Program-made: the position numbers and the translations under genes
Shown: piece after piece, positions 21,931 through 34,544 of the stretch
Position numbering within the stretch: position 1 is the stretch's first letter
How the letters are laid out: each line of letters opens with the position of its first letter
DNA from: Hemerocallis citrina
Lineage: Eukaryota; Streptophyta; Magnoliopsida; Asparagales; Asphodelaceae
Assembly (NCBI GenBank): GCA_017893485.1
Contig: CM030366.1
Location: 48,110,283-48,174,282, forward strand
DNA: 64,000 nucleotides
Reading direction: 5' to 3'
Notes under the pieces: model-generated
The model's input: the letters and a program-made list of their open reading frames with translations, nothing else
Databases searched by the model: none
Told to the model about the DNA's origin: nothing

Positions 21931-24928
21931 TAGTGCTCGTGTATGTCATGATCTAATAACTAAATGCACCAATCACAAGCCTATTCTAAAGCAAGCAAGA
22001 CTTGGGAATCTGGATCCCCATGCATCCCATACTACATGCATTCTGGACCCGAGCATGGCCTAATCTAATGCACAAACAAGGATGCACAAGATGCACCTAC
22101 TCTAATGCAATTCAGTTGGGAACGTATGCATTCCATACTACATACTTTCCCAAAATCAACTTCGATGGAAACGTATGCATCCCATACTACATACTTTCCA
22201 AGGAGTTCGCCTCTCCTATTTGTAGGGTTCAATCCCTCGCCTTGCATCCGACCCTTGTACCCATCCAGTTCCCAATAGATTGTCCGTTGTCCAAGGAGGT
22301 TGTAGCTGGACGATCTAGTTCCGCCACTGCAGTGCCTAAGTGGTGGTCGTAACTGCCACTTCGTACCCGCGTATGAACCTCCTTAGAAAGCTGCATTGAA
22401 TTCGGTCGTCCGACCGTATGATTCCCATGTCCACCCCTATGGACCGACGCATGCGTGTTTACCCCTGACCGGGTTATGAAATTATATATATACCAAAACA
22501 CAAACCTCCGAGCATAGGGATGTGAGCACCTTGGGAGGTCAAATCCTCCTAGCCTCCCCTACCTTACTCCGGCAAAGCTTTGGGAATTAACAGATCGAGA
22601 TACGAGCCGAGGACTCATCCATGAGTGCCGGAAACGTATTCCTACGACTGGAAGGTACAACACCGACTATGGTTTAATAGGACTAATGCAATTTTCCAAT
22701 CTCTTAATATGCCATTCTAACCACTGCCTTACTCTAATTACTTCGGGTAAAGATAAGACTGCTTCCATACTTGCCTATCAACCTCTGGCCCTGGCGATAC
22801 CGGTCCGGTTTGCCACTTTCCCGGCTTGGAATTGTCCAGCATTTCGGCCTACATTCGCCGCTGCCCCGGCTATGAATGTATGTTCACCATTGTGAACTTA
22901 TCTCAATGGCACGCTCGGATGTCCTGCGCTTCGACGGAAGTTTATAATGTAGGGTTGACAGGTGCAGGGTATCCCTTACCGTAGTGACTAACTCGAGTCA
23001 CACATCCCACTCTGGGAGTCAACAACCTCAATAACAGATATCAACCATTCCTAGACAAGAGTCATCAACTCTGATAGTATACAAGGGAAATCCTCACAAT
23101 ACTTAGTCAAAACCCAGACTAAGCGACCTACGAGTTTCTACCTGAAACATAGAATTGTCATAACTCTCTCGATAAAACTCCGATCGGAGTGTACGAGCCC
23201 AATCCGGAAAGGTAAGATCCTAGGATACAACTTCCCAGTTGATCATGAACTCAATTTTAAACATCTAGGTCCTCAAAATAGTCCCTCAAGTCTCAGCCTG
23301 CGTGCTTCCTGTACACGGGCTGTACCTTACCAGTAGCACAAAACACTACTCGTTCGTCAAAATGTCACAAACCCAATTTCTATAGAAGGGTGTGGGTGTC
23401 CTCAACAACTCTCTAGTTGTTCATGTGTCCAAATTATACCAATAAATCACCCTAACACACACATCTCTCCCCAATGCACCAAACCACACAAAGGGTCTCT
23501 CTAAATCAGAGCACTCAGATCCACTCTATGTGTCTGTCCAGCATTACAAAAATCACAGTAAATTAACCCTTTACTGGAATTGCCTCAAATTGGTATTGTT
23601 GGAAAGATCTAGGTGTCTACTACAACTCTCTAATGAATCAGGTTCTCAAAATGTGCTCTTAATGAGTCTCAAATGCCCAATCTCTATAGGGTATCCAAAC
23701 TGGCTGAAACCAGCATAGCACATACTCATAAAAACATATTAAATACCGTATTTGTCCAAATGACACAAAATTTATGGTGATGAAACTAGAGATCTTACTA
23801 AACAATATACAAAAGACCTCATGTCAAAACTCCAAATATATAGTGAGGTCTCTCTATTTCAATTTAGCACAGAAACTATCAAGTTCTTTTGTTCATCTTC
23901 AGCTACTGATTAAAGATCGATTTTTCTCAAGACTATAAACCCATCCAAATAATTTCCTAATTTTTTTATAGAATCTAGATGCATGCAAAAATATATATTA
24001 AAACTTTCAGATTAATAACATACTCCAATAAATTTTGAAAATTCCTACAACATCAGTCATTCTGTTTATCAATTGCTGAATCTGCCTTACGACACAGTCC
24101 TACCATTCGATTTTATTAAAATATCAAATGACCTCAGAAAAATATGAAATAAATCATCAACTATCTATACATGTATATGAACAATCCCTGAAAATTTTAT
24201 CATCTAATTATTTGTAGTTTGCTCTCGGACAAATCTACAAAATGGCATTCTAAACCAGTTTTCTAGTTTCAGTTCTGATTTCAACTTCCAAGCTCATAGA
24301 TGATCATCCTAGTACATCCTATCATACATGCATGCAAAGAAATCAATCAAAAGATAGAAAAGAAGGTTTAGAGGAACTCCCCACACTTGGTTGTTGTAGA
24401 GGAATTGATCTTCTCAAGCTTTTCCCTTTGAAAATCCTTCCTTGGGACCTTCTTCTTCACTTTCTCTTCTTCCTTTCCTTTTCTCTCTTGGAGGAGTTCT
24501 GAAATTTCCAGAGCAAGGAGTTGGAATGGAGTGGAGAAACAATGGAGAAAAGAAGGGGATATGGCCGGTTTTGAAGCTAGGGGGGTAGGGTAGGTGTGTA
24601 GGTGGTTTTGGATCAAACCATGGCTTCTAGCCCATGGTTTTGTGATTGTTGTGTTGGCTGCCCAACTTAAGGGTAAATGCGTTCCTACGAGTGCGAGACG
24701 AGAGTTTTAACAAGCGCACACAATATATATCCACTGTAGCATCATACAGTGTTATATTTGCATAGGCGTCGTGCCAAAAACTAGCATTTATACTAGTATC
24801 GGTCCTCCTCGTTCTCGTGCATCTTTTAGAATGCAGTCCTCCCATGAACCGTCCCGTAACCCTAACCATAAACATTGATAGCAAAATCAATCCATAATAC
24901 TACAATCAAGTGCATGCATACGGACAAT

Positions 24929-24940
<12 letters not shown>

Positions 24941-24978
<38 letters not shown>
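24941..24978. repeat. TA microsatellite near the 5' end of LTR D
   Basis: About 38 bases of TA, preceded by short CATA repeats, about 30 bases from the LTR terminus. The inverted copy D2 has the same feature at 58494-58566, so it belongs to the family. Confidence 0.9.
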
Positions 24979-24981
<3 letters not shown>

Positions 24982-27900
24982 GGTATCGTACAATACGGGG
25001 TGTTACATACCTAGATAGGACTAGATACAAGACTTGAACATGATACTTGACACATGTTACTTGTTACTCGTTTACTTGGTACTTGCCACTTGCTACTTGT
25101 TACTTGTACCTGATACTTGATTACTTGACACTTGTTACTTGCTACTCATTTATATGATACTTGATTACTTGACACTTGTTACATGCCACTTGCATCCGTT
25201 CATCTTTCTATGCTAGTTGTCTCTGTTCTTGATTAGAGTTAGTTGTTCTACTTTGTTGTTACATCTTTCCATGCTATTCTTGCTTCCCCTGTTACTCTAT
25301 TCTTGTTTATCTTTTCTGCACTTGTTGCCTGCACTACAAGTGGCCCGTAACTTACGTTGACGGGCATTTTGTTTCTCTTTCCTTTTTACTGCAATTTGTT
25401 AAATTGCAGATTATGGTGATCAGCTGCCCGATGGAATTGGTGATATGAGATTCTAGTTAGTTGGAGTTCTTGCTATAATTTACTTTCCTGCTATTCTTGA
25501 ATAAATGTAATTTGCTACATGGATTATTTGTATTGGGTATTTTGTCCCAGACTTGTGTTTTGTTCCAGACTTGATTATTTAAAATTTAGTATTCTTGCTT
25601 CTTGTTTCAAGTAATCTTGTTGACTATATTAATTCATTTATGCATGCGTGGTTGACTATTTCTCTTGTACATCTCTTGTTTATACTTGTACTCGTTGTAA
25701 AGATCCTGACAACTTATGAATGGTGAAAGCCATTAGCTGGACTTAGTCATGTATCCGTATTCCGTATCTCCTTTTTGGGAAGAGGGGCGTGACATAAACA
25801 GTAACAAAAACAGTAGTGGTATCAGTAAAGGATAATAGTAACCAGTGATGGTAACAGGTAACAGTCTCAGGAAAACAGGTTTGTGCCAGTGAAATACGTT
25901 ATTCATAAGTCTATTGTTCAATACTATCTAGGTAGCACTTCATGCGTCCCAAATTTTACCACATGGTTGCTACATTCAAATAGTTTTGTTTAGATTTCGT
26001 AGTGGAGCCTATAGGGTTGTGTACTCAGGCATCCAGTAAACAGTAACAGTATACAGTAATTGTGTCATGAATCATGTAATCATGTATCCATGAATAACAG
26101 TTGAGACCTATGGGTCCCCTTCCGAGTACACATTCCTATAATAAAGTATGTAGTCAAGTAAACAGTAACAGTTGGTGAAACACGGTACAATAGTAAACAG
26201 TTGGGAAAATGGTTCCCCTTCTGAGTACACATTTCTATATTGTCCACTACTAGATCTTTTCCATAACCCCGGCTTGATTAATTTTCATTATTATTAAAAC
26301 ATGTGTGGGCGATCAAAACATGGCAAGAAAACATGTCAAGAATAGGGGACAAGTTTGAGTCGAATAGGAAACATAAACGGTGACAAAACAGTCTATAACA
26401 GTTAGATTTACGCGACTTTCAGTTCTGGACAGCAAGACGCTGCTGCACCAAAACTAAAATTCCCATTGCCACAGGAATGAAAATCTGTATCCGTCAGAAA
26501 ATTTAGAAACTAGACTCTCTGCCAAGTCCAGCACATATACACAAGTTATACATCAGTTATAGTAACAGGGTTCAAAACAACATTTTATACAGAATTTATG
26601 TTCAGCCAAAATATGCAAAGTCTTGTTTATAAGCATGAAAAGGGTCTAAAAGCATCATAATTAAATCTAAGAAAAATCTGGAAGGTTCCCGAGCATGTCT
26701 AGTCTCAACATATAAAATTTGATGAAATTCAATTATAGATAGCATAGCTAATTAAATTTGGAAAATAGAGTGATGCAGCAAAATTTTAAATCTAAAGTTC
26801 AGACACAGCAGTACCAAAACATTAATAATTCACAAAATACAATTCGAAATCCCAATCCGTCAAAATGGTTGTAAAATAGACATACCAGGATACATTTCAT
26901 ATTCACAAAGTTTTTATCAAAATGGCTAGAATCAGGTTGAAAACAGAGTTCTTTACTGAACAGCATGCAGTTTATCAATTATATGATTGGTTTCACAAGC
27001 ATGAAATGAGTTATAAAAGTCATTATACAATTCTACATAAGTTTGGGGTTGATCTCAGTCATGCCTAGTCATACCCAGAAAAATATCAAGTCCAAATTTT
27101 ACTTTCAACATCAATTTTAAAATAGTAACTCATGCAGCGATCTTAAAAATCAGAATCTAAAAATTACGCCACAGCTGCAGGAAAACAGCGATAACTCACA
27201 CATCAAAAATCAAAAATTGAGATTTGTCGAAAGTTCTGAAAAATAGACAACGAGGCCTACGAATTATGTTCACAAATTAATTTATTTTACTGACATTAAT
27301 AGGGTCTAAATAGCTGTACCAAATTAGGTCAGCAGCAAAGAGAAACTTCTTTCATGCATTTTATCAAACAACTCGTCTAGGGTAGATCCAAATTAGAGTA
27401 TGATGCAAAATGTGATATATTGGACATTCAAATAAACATGGCATAGGTATTAACAAATCCACAACGAAATAACGCATCTAGCACATCAATCTTGTAACAA
27501 AAATCAACAATATATAATAGATCTCGAACAAGTATATACACATCAAGATATCTACCTAGATCCAACTTATTTTCATGTAGTGTGTGTGTCAACTTATTGT
27601 GGGTACTCATGATCATGAATGATGGAAACGAATCAAGCGAACAAGATTATGATTTTCAAGGGATTATCATGAAAATGAAAGCAAGGATGAATGCAAGACT
27701 ACTTACGGTATTTAAACTTGTATGAGGAACAAAAACAACATACAAGCTACTTGCCTTAATTGGATGATGATCCCGATGATCCCGATGATCACGATTGATG
27801 ATCAAGATCAAGGAAGATCGGCGAATGAGATTCAACGATCAAAATCAAGATCAAGGAGATCGACGGCTCAAATCAGATCTGATCCTGATGATTAAGATGA

Positions 27901-28806
27901 TCAGGTGCAGATCAGACGGTCCGGATCTGATTACGATGGCCTGATGGTGATGAAGATGATAATCACGATCATGAGGGGATCGGGCGGCCATGATTCAAAC
28001 GATCTTTTCCCCCCTTGATCAACAACAATGACACTGGTGATGGAGGGAGGCTTTGACTGGTGGCTGGCGGCGGCGAGACAGTGACAGCATTGAGGGGGCT
28101 CGACAACGATGGGGATGATGACAGTAGAGGCTTCGATGGTTCAGTCGACGGAGAAGTTGGTTGCGGTAGTGAGGTCTTGACTGTGGTGGTCGAGCAGAGA
28201 TCTGCAATGAGGCCGTTGACCAGTGGGGGCGGACTATGGGTGGCGTGTTGGGTAATGGCTGCAATAGGTTCGAAGGATGGTGAGGTGCAGTTGGGGGAAT
28301 GGAGTTGGCAATGGCAGAGTTGGTGGCCAGCGAGTATGGTTCGACGGTGTGGAGGTGAGGAGGGTGAAGGATGGGGGCGAGGCTGGAGGTGAATAGAATG
28401 GTGGATGGGTTTGGTTTCGGTCAACTCGAAAACAAGGGAAGGTGGGGGTGTTTCAACAATAGGCGGCGGGTTAGAATAATTAGGTTTAAGGTGATTAGTT
28501 ATAATTAGGGTTAGGGTAGAGGGATTTACATATGGGGTGTATGTAGGATTTATGTGGGTATGGGTTATAAGGTAGTATCCAATAGGAAGGGAAAAAGTTA
28601 AATAATAAAATAAATAGGCCATGAATTAGAATTAGTCAATCCTCAAGAAAAAGAAAAATTTTAAATTAATCCGATTGGGGACAAAGTTTGAATCAAAGCA
28701 ACAATAAATTTTATTAAGAGAGCACGGTTCAGCATTGAACAGGGAAGAATACAATGGGGAAAAATACTGAAGAAAATACAATAATGGGAACAGGGGTTAC
28801 ATGTCA

Positions 28807-30062
28807 AGTCACTGACATTCCCACAACTTGAGTAGTAGTGATGTATTGCTGGATACCCCTCACCGTTTGTAATACTAGAATATGATTTTAGTATCACTGT
28901 CAACGTAATGGGAACGTATAGGGTCACACACTTAGAATGCATAAAAATTGGGGTTTAAATTCATAAGATAAATTTAATTGAGAATCCAAGACTTGGACTC
29001 CTGACATTGGTTGGACATTTAATTAGATTAAATGGACTGACTAAAGTTCAGAGGTTCACACATGAATCTGAACTAGGCCGGATTATGAGCCCAACAAGCA
29101 TGGAACTCTCTTATGGTTGATAGACTGCAGTTATATATATGATACATATCTGTGGAAAAGTCACATATAAGAAAATCCTGGTCGTCACAGAAATTGTGTG
29201 AGAGAGATCATGAGGAACAGCCCCATCCCGCAGCTAGCACCGCGGCATGAGGAAAGCTTGGTTTTGATCCGTTCGTGTGGATACCGTAGAGGCACCGCCA
29301 CATTGTAGTGCTGTGATCGACAAATCTTGGAGACAACAAATCCATCCTTAAGGTATAACTCCTAAACACATTTTATGGTTTTCACATGGATCCATGGCTA
29401 GGTTTCAATATTTTGTAATTTTTCCACTGTGTATTCAATTAGTGTTTTCCATTGAAACCTAACAGAGGATTAGAGTTTCGGGTGGAAGAGGATTTGCTGA
29501 TGAGGGGTAGTATGGGTGAGGGGGAAGAAGGGAGACGACGGTGGGGGTTGTGGTTGACGACGACGATGGTGAAGGGGGAGCCAATGTCGGTGGGGCAGTG
29601 GGTTGTCAACGACGACGACAAAGGGGGAGACAACGATGGTGGGGAATTGGGTTGGTCGATGTGGTTGGGAGGCAGAAAGGGATGAGGTTGGGGTGGTACC
29701 TGAAGAGATGAAGGAGAAGATATTAGGTTTATGGTTTAATTAATAGGGATTTGCTGGTATAGTTAGAGTTTCTTACAAACCCTTAAAAATTTTAGGATTT
29801 CTTACAAACCCTAATTTTCTCTTATGGTCTCACACACACGAGGAAAATGAAGAGCAACAACTCAACACACAATAATTTTTTAAACCAATAACAAAATACC
29901 TTCTCATTATTCTCAAGGCATATATATAGGATTGAAACAAAATTTCAATATAAATCTCCAAAATAATCTAATGCAGAAAATAAAGAGTGCAAATTGCAAA
30001 ACTCTACATATGGCTAAAATTGCCAAAAACAAATGTAAATGCTGAAATAAAAATAGTACGCT
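28807..30062. other. Unassigned repeat-like stretch
   Basis: No supportable gene. It continues the chromovirus remnant upstream of gag for an unknown distance. Around 28980-29400 it reads like part of another LTR or leader, with phrases such as GGCACCGCCACATTGTAG and a short G/C-rich start near 29220. 29450-29700 is a GC-rich block similar in character to those in the 3-4 kb LTRs. AAACCCTAA-type sequence ends near 29815. I could not find terminal repeats or a target duplication. Confidence 0.4.
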
Positions 30063-30350
30063 AATAGAAAAACCATCCTAGACGGTGTCTGCGCTGATAG
30101 AAGTGTCCAAATCGTCTTGAATTGATGTCCTCATTAGCGCCGTCTTGGTGACCGTTTGCGGGAGATGTCCCTACCGGATGCAGAGGGGCACTTACGTGAT
30201 GATGAGGTTCCTCTTGCTGAGACGGTTGCCGGGAAAGACTCAGAGTTTAAATCCCTTCATCTCTCTTTGCTTGTGGCCACAATCGAGAGGGATGAGTTCA
30301 AGAACGTGGTACTTGAGAAGAGCTTGGAAGTTTCTCAACTGAAAGAAGTC
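30063..30350 (+). pseudogene. Left part of a probable antisense ORF of the Tat element
   Basis: A plus-strand open frame (from about 30156) reads as charged, heptad-like sequence: LLVATIERDEFKNVVLEKSLEVSQLKEV, given here only as its key segments IERDEF and LEKSLEVSQLK. This is typical of coiled-coil regions of plant retrotransposon accessory ORFs. It is cut at 30351 by the minus-strand LTR 30352-36838. Reading resumes in similar style at about 36870-37328. Its orientation is opposite to the Tat pol at 38541-43077, and Tat-lineage elements are known to carry extra, sometimes antisense, ORFs on the far side of pol. The assignment is inference. Confidence 0.4.
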
Positions 30351-31477
30351 TTTTCATGCCCCGCTCCCCGTTATACAGAAATCCAGGTACGTTACTGAGG
30401 CTCAGAGAATGATGTAAGTATGCCAACTCATATCATCCATAAGCTGTACAATTTCAGTAAGCTCAACAATACAATAATAATCACTTGAACAAGGATAGAA
30501 TGCAATAACCAATATATGAGATACAAGAACATACAAAAAGTCCGAGAGTATACGATGCAGTAAACAGTTCGCTACGATAAAGTAGCAACTGGAAAGTAGA
30601 GAAGTAGCACTAGCAATTCCATCACGGTCCTCTAGAAAGTCTATTCGCCAAGTCCTTTCAATACCCCTTGGGAATGTCTGTTAGAGCAAGCTAAGGATGA
30701 AAAGTAGTAACAAGCCGTGAAATAATAAAACATGACATAACATGGAACAATGAACTGGAACGATATAATCACATACATTACAATTATGGACGATGTGCAA
30801 TCATGACAGTGAAGTTTAATCAATCAGTATGCAATAGTCAATAAACAATGGTGGGTGATCAATAATAAAATGGTCGATAACAATAAACAATGATCAATAA
30901 TACAAGTGTCGATGCTCAGTGTCAATCTTAAGTCTATCAGTCTTTTATTAACCTACATAATGTATGTAATTCTGCGTCCCATACCACGGGTTCGGGTGGA
31001 TACAATCATATGAATGTTTAGACTATACTAGTGGATTCTACAGGGTCATGTACTCAGGTCTTGCAATAACAATAACCAATGATCAATAAACAATACACGA
31101 TATAATACACGATAAATTGGGATATTGTAGTCGGTAATCCGCAATTAATCGATTTAACAATAAACAATAACATGTCTGATAACAATAACCAATACGGGAA
31201 ACACGGGCCTCCTTCCGAGTACACTCTCTTATATTATCCAATACTAAACCGTACCTTTATTACCCCGACTTATCATTATTTTATTATAATTAAATATGAA
31301 CATGGAATCAATGAAAACGGGTGTCAAGAACGATATCAACGAAGTATCAAGGGCTATGCAATGCATGGTATAGCGGTCAATTCATTAGATGCAAAATTAA
31401 TCATATTTACAATTAAAAACATAAAAATACAATTCTGAACAGTAATACATTTTTGTACAAAAACTAACTTTCCCACT

Positions 31478-34400
31478 TCTAACTACCATTTTCGTTCTTT
31501 TTTATTTTTCCCCTTTTTGAAATATTTTAATTGCAATTGAATAAAATACTATATTTTTTTCTCTCTTGATTATTTTAATTAAACTTGTCCATGACAATTC
31601 TTCGTCCTTCTTGATTGAACTATTCTTGTTGATCCTATTTTCTTTTATTAAATTGTGTGTATTTTTATTTGGACTCTATTATTTTAGATCCTTCTCTTAT
31701 TGAACCCTAAAATCCAATTTCAATTGTTCTTGACCCAAAAGTCACTATTATTGGATCCTAAACCACTACCCCAACATCTTAATTACTACCTATAAATATA
31801 ATTCTATTACAAACCCTAAAATCATACAATCTGAAACCCTAATCACAAAACTTCTAGCCGCTTTCTCTCTCTCCTCCCATTTCTTTCTCCTCGACCCTAT
31901 TTCCCGCCCAACTCCAAACAGATCAACTACGACCACCTCTGGCGACTCCTCCCTGTCATCGACCCTCGGACCTCCACTTCACCGTCGCCCTGCTCCCCTC
32001 CGCAAACCCCCGACCTCCTCCTCTGTCCTCGACGTCAAAAGCAGACCCCAATCCCGAAACCCCCTGACCTCTGCTCCTCTTCCCGATCTTCAGCACATCG
32101 CCGCCCTGTGCTTCGCCGCCCTGTCGCCATTGAGCCAGTCGACGCCGCCGTCGAGCCCTCCCCCAGCCGCCAGCGAAGCCCTAGCCTTGCTGCCCTTGTT
32201 GCTGTCTCTCTCTTACTATTTGCTTTGATTATTGTACACGTAGTTTACATGTGTTATTTCGTTTTTTCGTGGGTTCGTTGATTCGGGATTCTCATCCCGT
32301 TATTCTTGGTATTCAATTTCTTCATCCAAAAGGCAAGTCACTTTTCCCGTGAATTGAACATCGTATCAAATTCATGTTTTATTAAAATTCTTGCATGTAG
32401 ATCCTATTCGTTATCATATCATTGTATTGGTTATCTTCGTTGGGTCTATTGAGAGTTTACAAGAGCTGACCCCAACATTCTTGACTTCATGTCACTTTTG
32501 ACTCCTAATATTGAATCTTTTATGTATTCATATAGTATCGTTAATAGGGTTATGCATATGGTCACGACACGATTAAATTATTGTAGAACTAATTGCTAGG
32601 TTATATGTTTGATTGATCAATTTTTGTTTGGTTGATGATAAATTAATGTATGTATGTTTTCTTAATATTATTTACCATGTTTTTATACCATCATGCTGAT
32701 TATGAATTTTTTCGACTAATAGAATTGATACCCATCATGTTTAACTAATTTATTTCATGAAAAATACCCAAACCCTGTTTGTTGTTTGCTATTTTTGACC
32801 CAGTAAATGATCTTAAAATGAATAAATTCCTGAATTATAATTGTAGCCTTATCTTGAAAATCTTGATTTTCTAAAGTCCGAGTGGTGTAACAAAAGTTCT
32901 GCCCGTTCTACTTCAGCTCTGTTTTTATTTCCAGATTTTCAGATTCTTGAATATTTGATGTTTAAACTGTTAAAATGCTGATCGTATGTTAAAATATTTC
33001 TCTGAAAATTTCCAGATTGTTAGTTATCATGTTTAGGAGTCTAATAAATATTTTTAATTCATTTATTATTGAGTTTTAGTTGATTCTAAAATTATTATAA
33101 CATGATGTCGAATTTCTGCGTGAACATAAAATCTGTAAAGAATGATGTGTTTGACCTAGCTACTGTTGTCGAAATTTGAACTTTAAATATGCATTGGAAC
33201 CGTACGGAAGTCTAGTTTCTAGAAATTCTTATGGATTCTGTTTTCGAGTTCTGAAACAGTGGGAAATTAAATTTTAGTACAGACTACTCTTGCTGTCCAG
33301 AATTTTATAATTCATATTTCAATAGATTAATTATTCCTATATCGTAGTATTGCATGAATTAAAGTATGTATATTGCAATGCATGATCCTAATGAGTTATT
33401 GTCATCATTCTAATTCTCCTATCCAAAGTTATCATCCTATTGTTTCTCCTATTGATACTATTGTTCGTCTAATGTCTCAAAATTACATATTATATTGTTG
33501 CATCGATAAAATAATTAACAAGCCTGGGTTTAAGGGTTGACTTTAGTAGTAGACAAGATAGGGACTGTACTCAGAGGAGGGGCCCGTGTTTCCCTAAATA
33601 TTGTTATTGGCTATTGTTTTATCGGTTAATTATAGCTTACGACGATAATCCAATCTATCGTGTATTGTATCGTTGCCGAATTATCGTATCGTGCATTGAA
33701 TATTGAATCGTGGCTATTGAATATTCATTATCGTTAGCGAGTACATGATCTATAAAATCCACCACTAAGTCTAAACATAACTTGTTTGCATGTAGTAACC
33801 AGGTGGTAAATAAATAGGACGCATGAAGTGCTGCATTAGTTAGGATTAAAATGATTAATAGACTTAAGAATTGACACGACATTGACACTGCATAATGTTC
33901 ATCATTGTTCCTATTGATATCGAATCTTGGATAAGTGTTATTGATATTGATCATTGAATATTGTTATCAATTATTGAATCATTGTTTGTACCAATTGCAT
34001 CGATTACCATGATATTGATTATTGCTATTGTCCCGTGTTATTGATTCTTATTGATCCATTGAATTCATTATTATATCGTTATTTTATTGTTCCTTATTTT
34101 CTTTACTTGCTGTCCATGACTTTGCTCTAAGTATAATTTTTCTCATCTTTTTAGATAAAATGTTCACAGGTAATGAAGGAAAATTGCCTGCTGGGATTAG
34201 AGAACAAATATTCTGAAGATTTTATGCTTTCTAAGTTGCTTATTGTTTTATTGAACCTAATATATTGAGACTTATTAATTATTTGTGATTGGATTATTAT
34301 TGTATTGGGCTTATGACCCGGATTTTATTATTGTTTCTAGTCGTTGGTTTATTGTATTTGGATATTTCATATTGCTTCATTCCAAATATTGTTGTTCATG

Positions 34401-34544
34401 AGATTATTATTATTGCCTGCGCAATTGTTCTGTATTGATTATATTGTTGAGTTGATTGGATAAACAGCTTATGGGTGACGTTAGTCATTCGCTGGCCAAT
34501 GTCATGTACTCGTATTCCGTATTTTTGGGAAGCGGGGCCTGACA
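31478..34544 (+). mobile_element. B-type LTR nested head-on in the previous LTR
   Basis: Begins TCTAACTACC (decayed TGTAACCCC) at 31478 and ends GGGGCCTGACA at 34544, about 3,067 bp. The minus-strand LTR on either side lines up when this piece is removed: TAACTTTCCC to the left and GCTGCTACGGG to the right, as in the 635 and 4001 copies. The target duplication (CCACT against ATGCT) is no longer perfect, suggesting an older insertion. It has a clear TATA box, AAACCCTAA, a GC-rich block (31880-32210) and AGGCAAGT (32331-32338). Confidence 0.7.
31791..31800 (+). promoter_or_regulatory. TATA box of the nested LTR
   Basis: TATAAATATA, followed about 20 bases later by AAACCCTAA and then the GC-rich leader block. 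This is the cleanest core promoter in this LTR group. Confidence 0.6.

Larger units (their letters stand above)
11565..25007 (-). mobile_element. Solo LTR D (level 3 of nest), TSD TACCT
   Basis: The plus-strand start TGTTGTGCCCCGG (11565) and end CGGGGTGTTACA (25007) are flanked by TACCT at 11560-11564 and 25008-25012. In its own sense the LTR begins TGTAACACCCCG and ends CGGGGCACAACA. It is about 3.57 kb without the Sirevirus (11565-12064 plus 21936-25007). A TA microsatellite (24941-24978) lies about 30 bases from its 5' end. Three copies of a TATGCATCCCATACTACAT unit lie at 22018-22200, and a T-arm-like GGGTTCAATCCC lies at about 22227. A second copy in the opposite orientation occupies 58466-61501. 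Confidence 0.9.
8545..25794 (+). mobile_element. Solo LTR B (level 2 of nest), TSD TAAAC
   Basis: Starts TGTAACCCCTG at 8545 and ends GGGGCGTGACA at 25794, with TAAAC at 8540-8544 and 25795-25799. The LTR proper is 8545-11564 plus 25013-25794, about 3.8 kb. The rest is LTR D and the Sirevirus nested inside. Order of parts: ATT-rich microsatellite, TA microsatellite where the TATA box should be (9299-9382), an AAACCCTAGCC leader start, a GC-rich block (about 9480-9800), AAGGGTAAC donor-like site (about 9865), and a TACTTG-type degenerate tract (11380-11460, resuming 25020-25200). It is a direct repeat of the 43083-48909 LTR. Confidence 0.9.
7982..28801 (-). mobile_element. Solo LTR C (level 1 of nest), TSD TGTCA
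   Basis: The plus-strand start TGTCACGCCCC (7982) and end CAGGGGTTACA (28801) are flanked by TGTCA at 7977-7981 and 28802-28806. Without the nested LTR B and its duplicated target, the LTR is about 3,565 bp (7982-8544 plus 25800-28801). It interrupted the gag remnant at 7271-7977. In its own sense it has a GC-rich block (about 28450 to 27960), the donor-like AGGCAAGT (27749-27756) and a TTACTG-rich degenerate tract (about 26210 to 26030). The 217-codon ORF at 27969-28622 is a Pro/Ser/His-rich shadow of the GC block. Confidence 0.9.

Noticed and set aside
27969..28622. 217-codon minus-strand ORF
   Set aside because: Same GC-rich LTR block in LTR C; low-complexity Pro/Ser/His composition. Treated as a finding about the block, not as a gene.
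7982..28801. A single huge autonomous element spanning 20.8 kb
   Set aside because: Target duplications at each level show independent insertions, and the outer unit is about 3.6 kb of LTR once inserts are removed.
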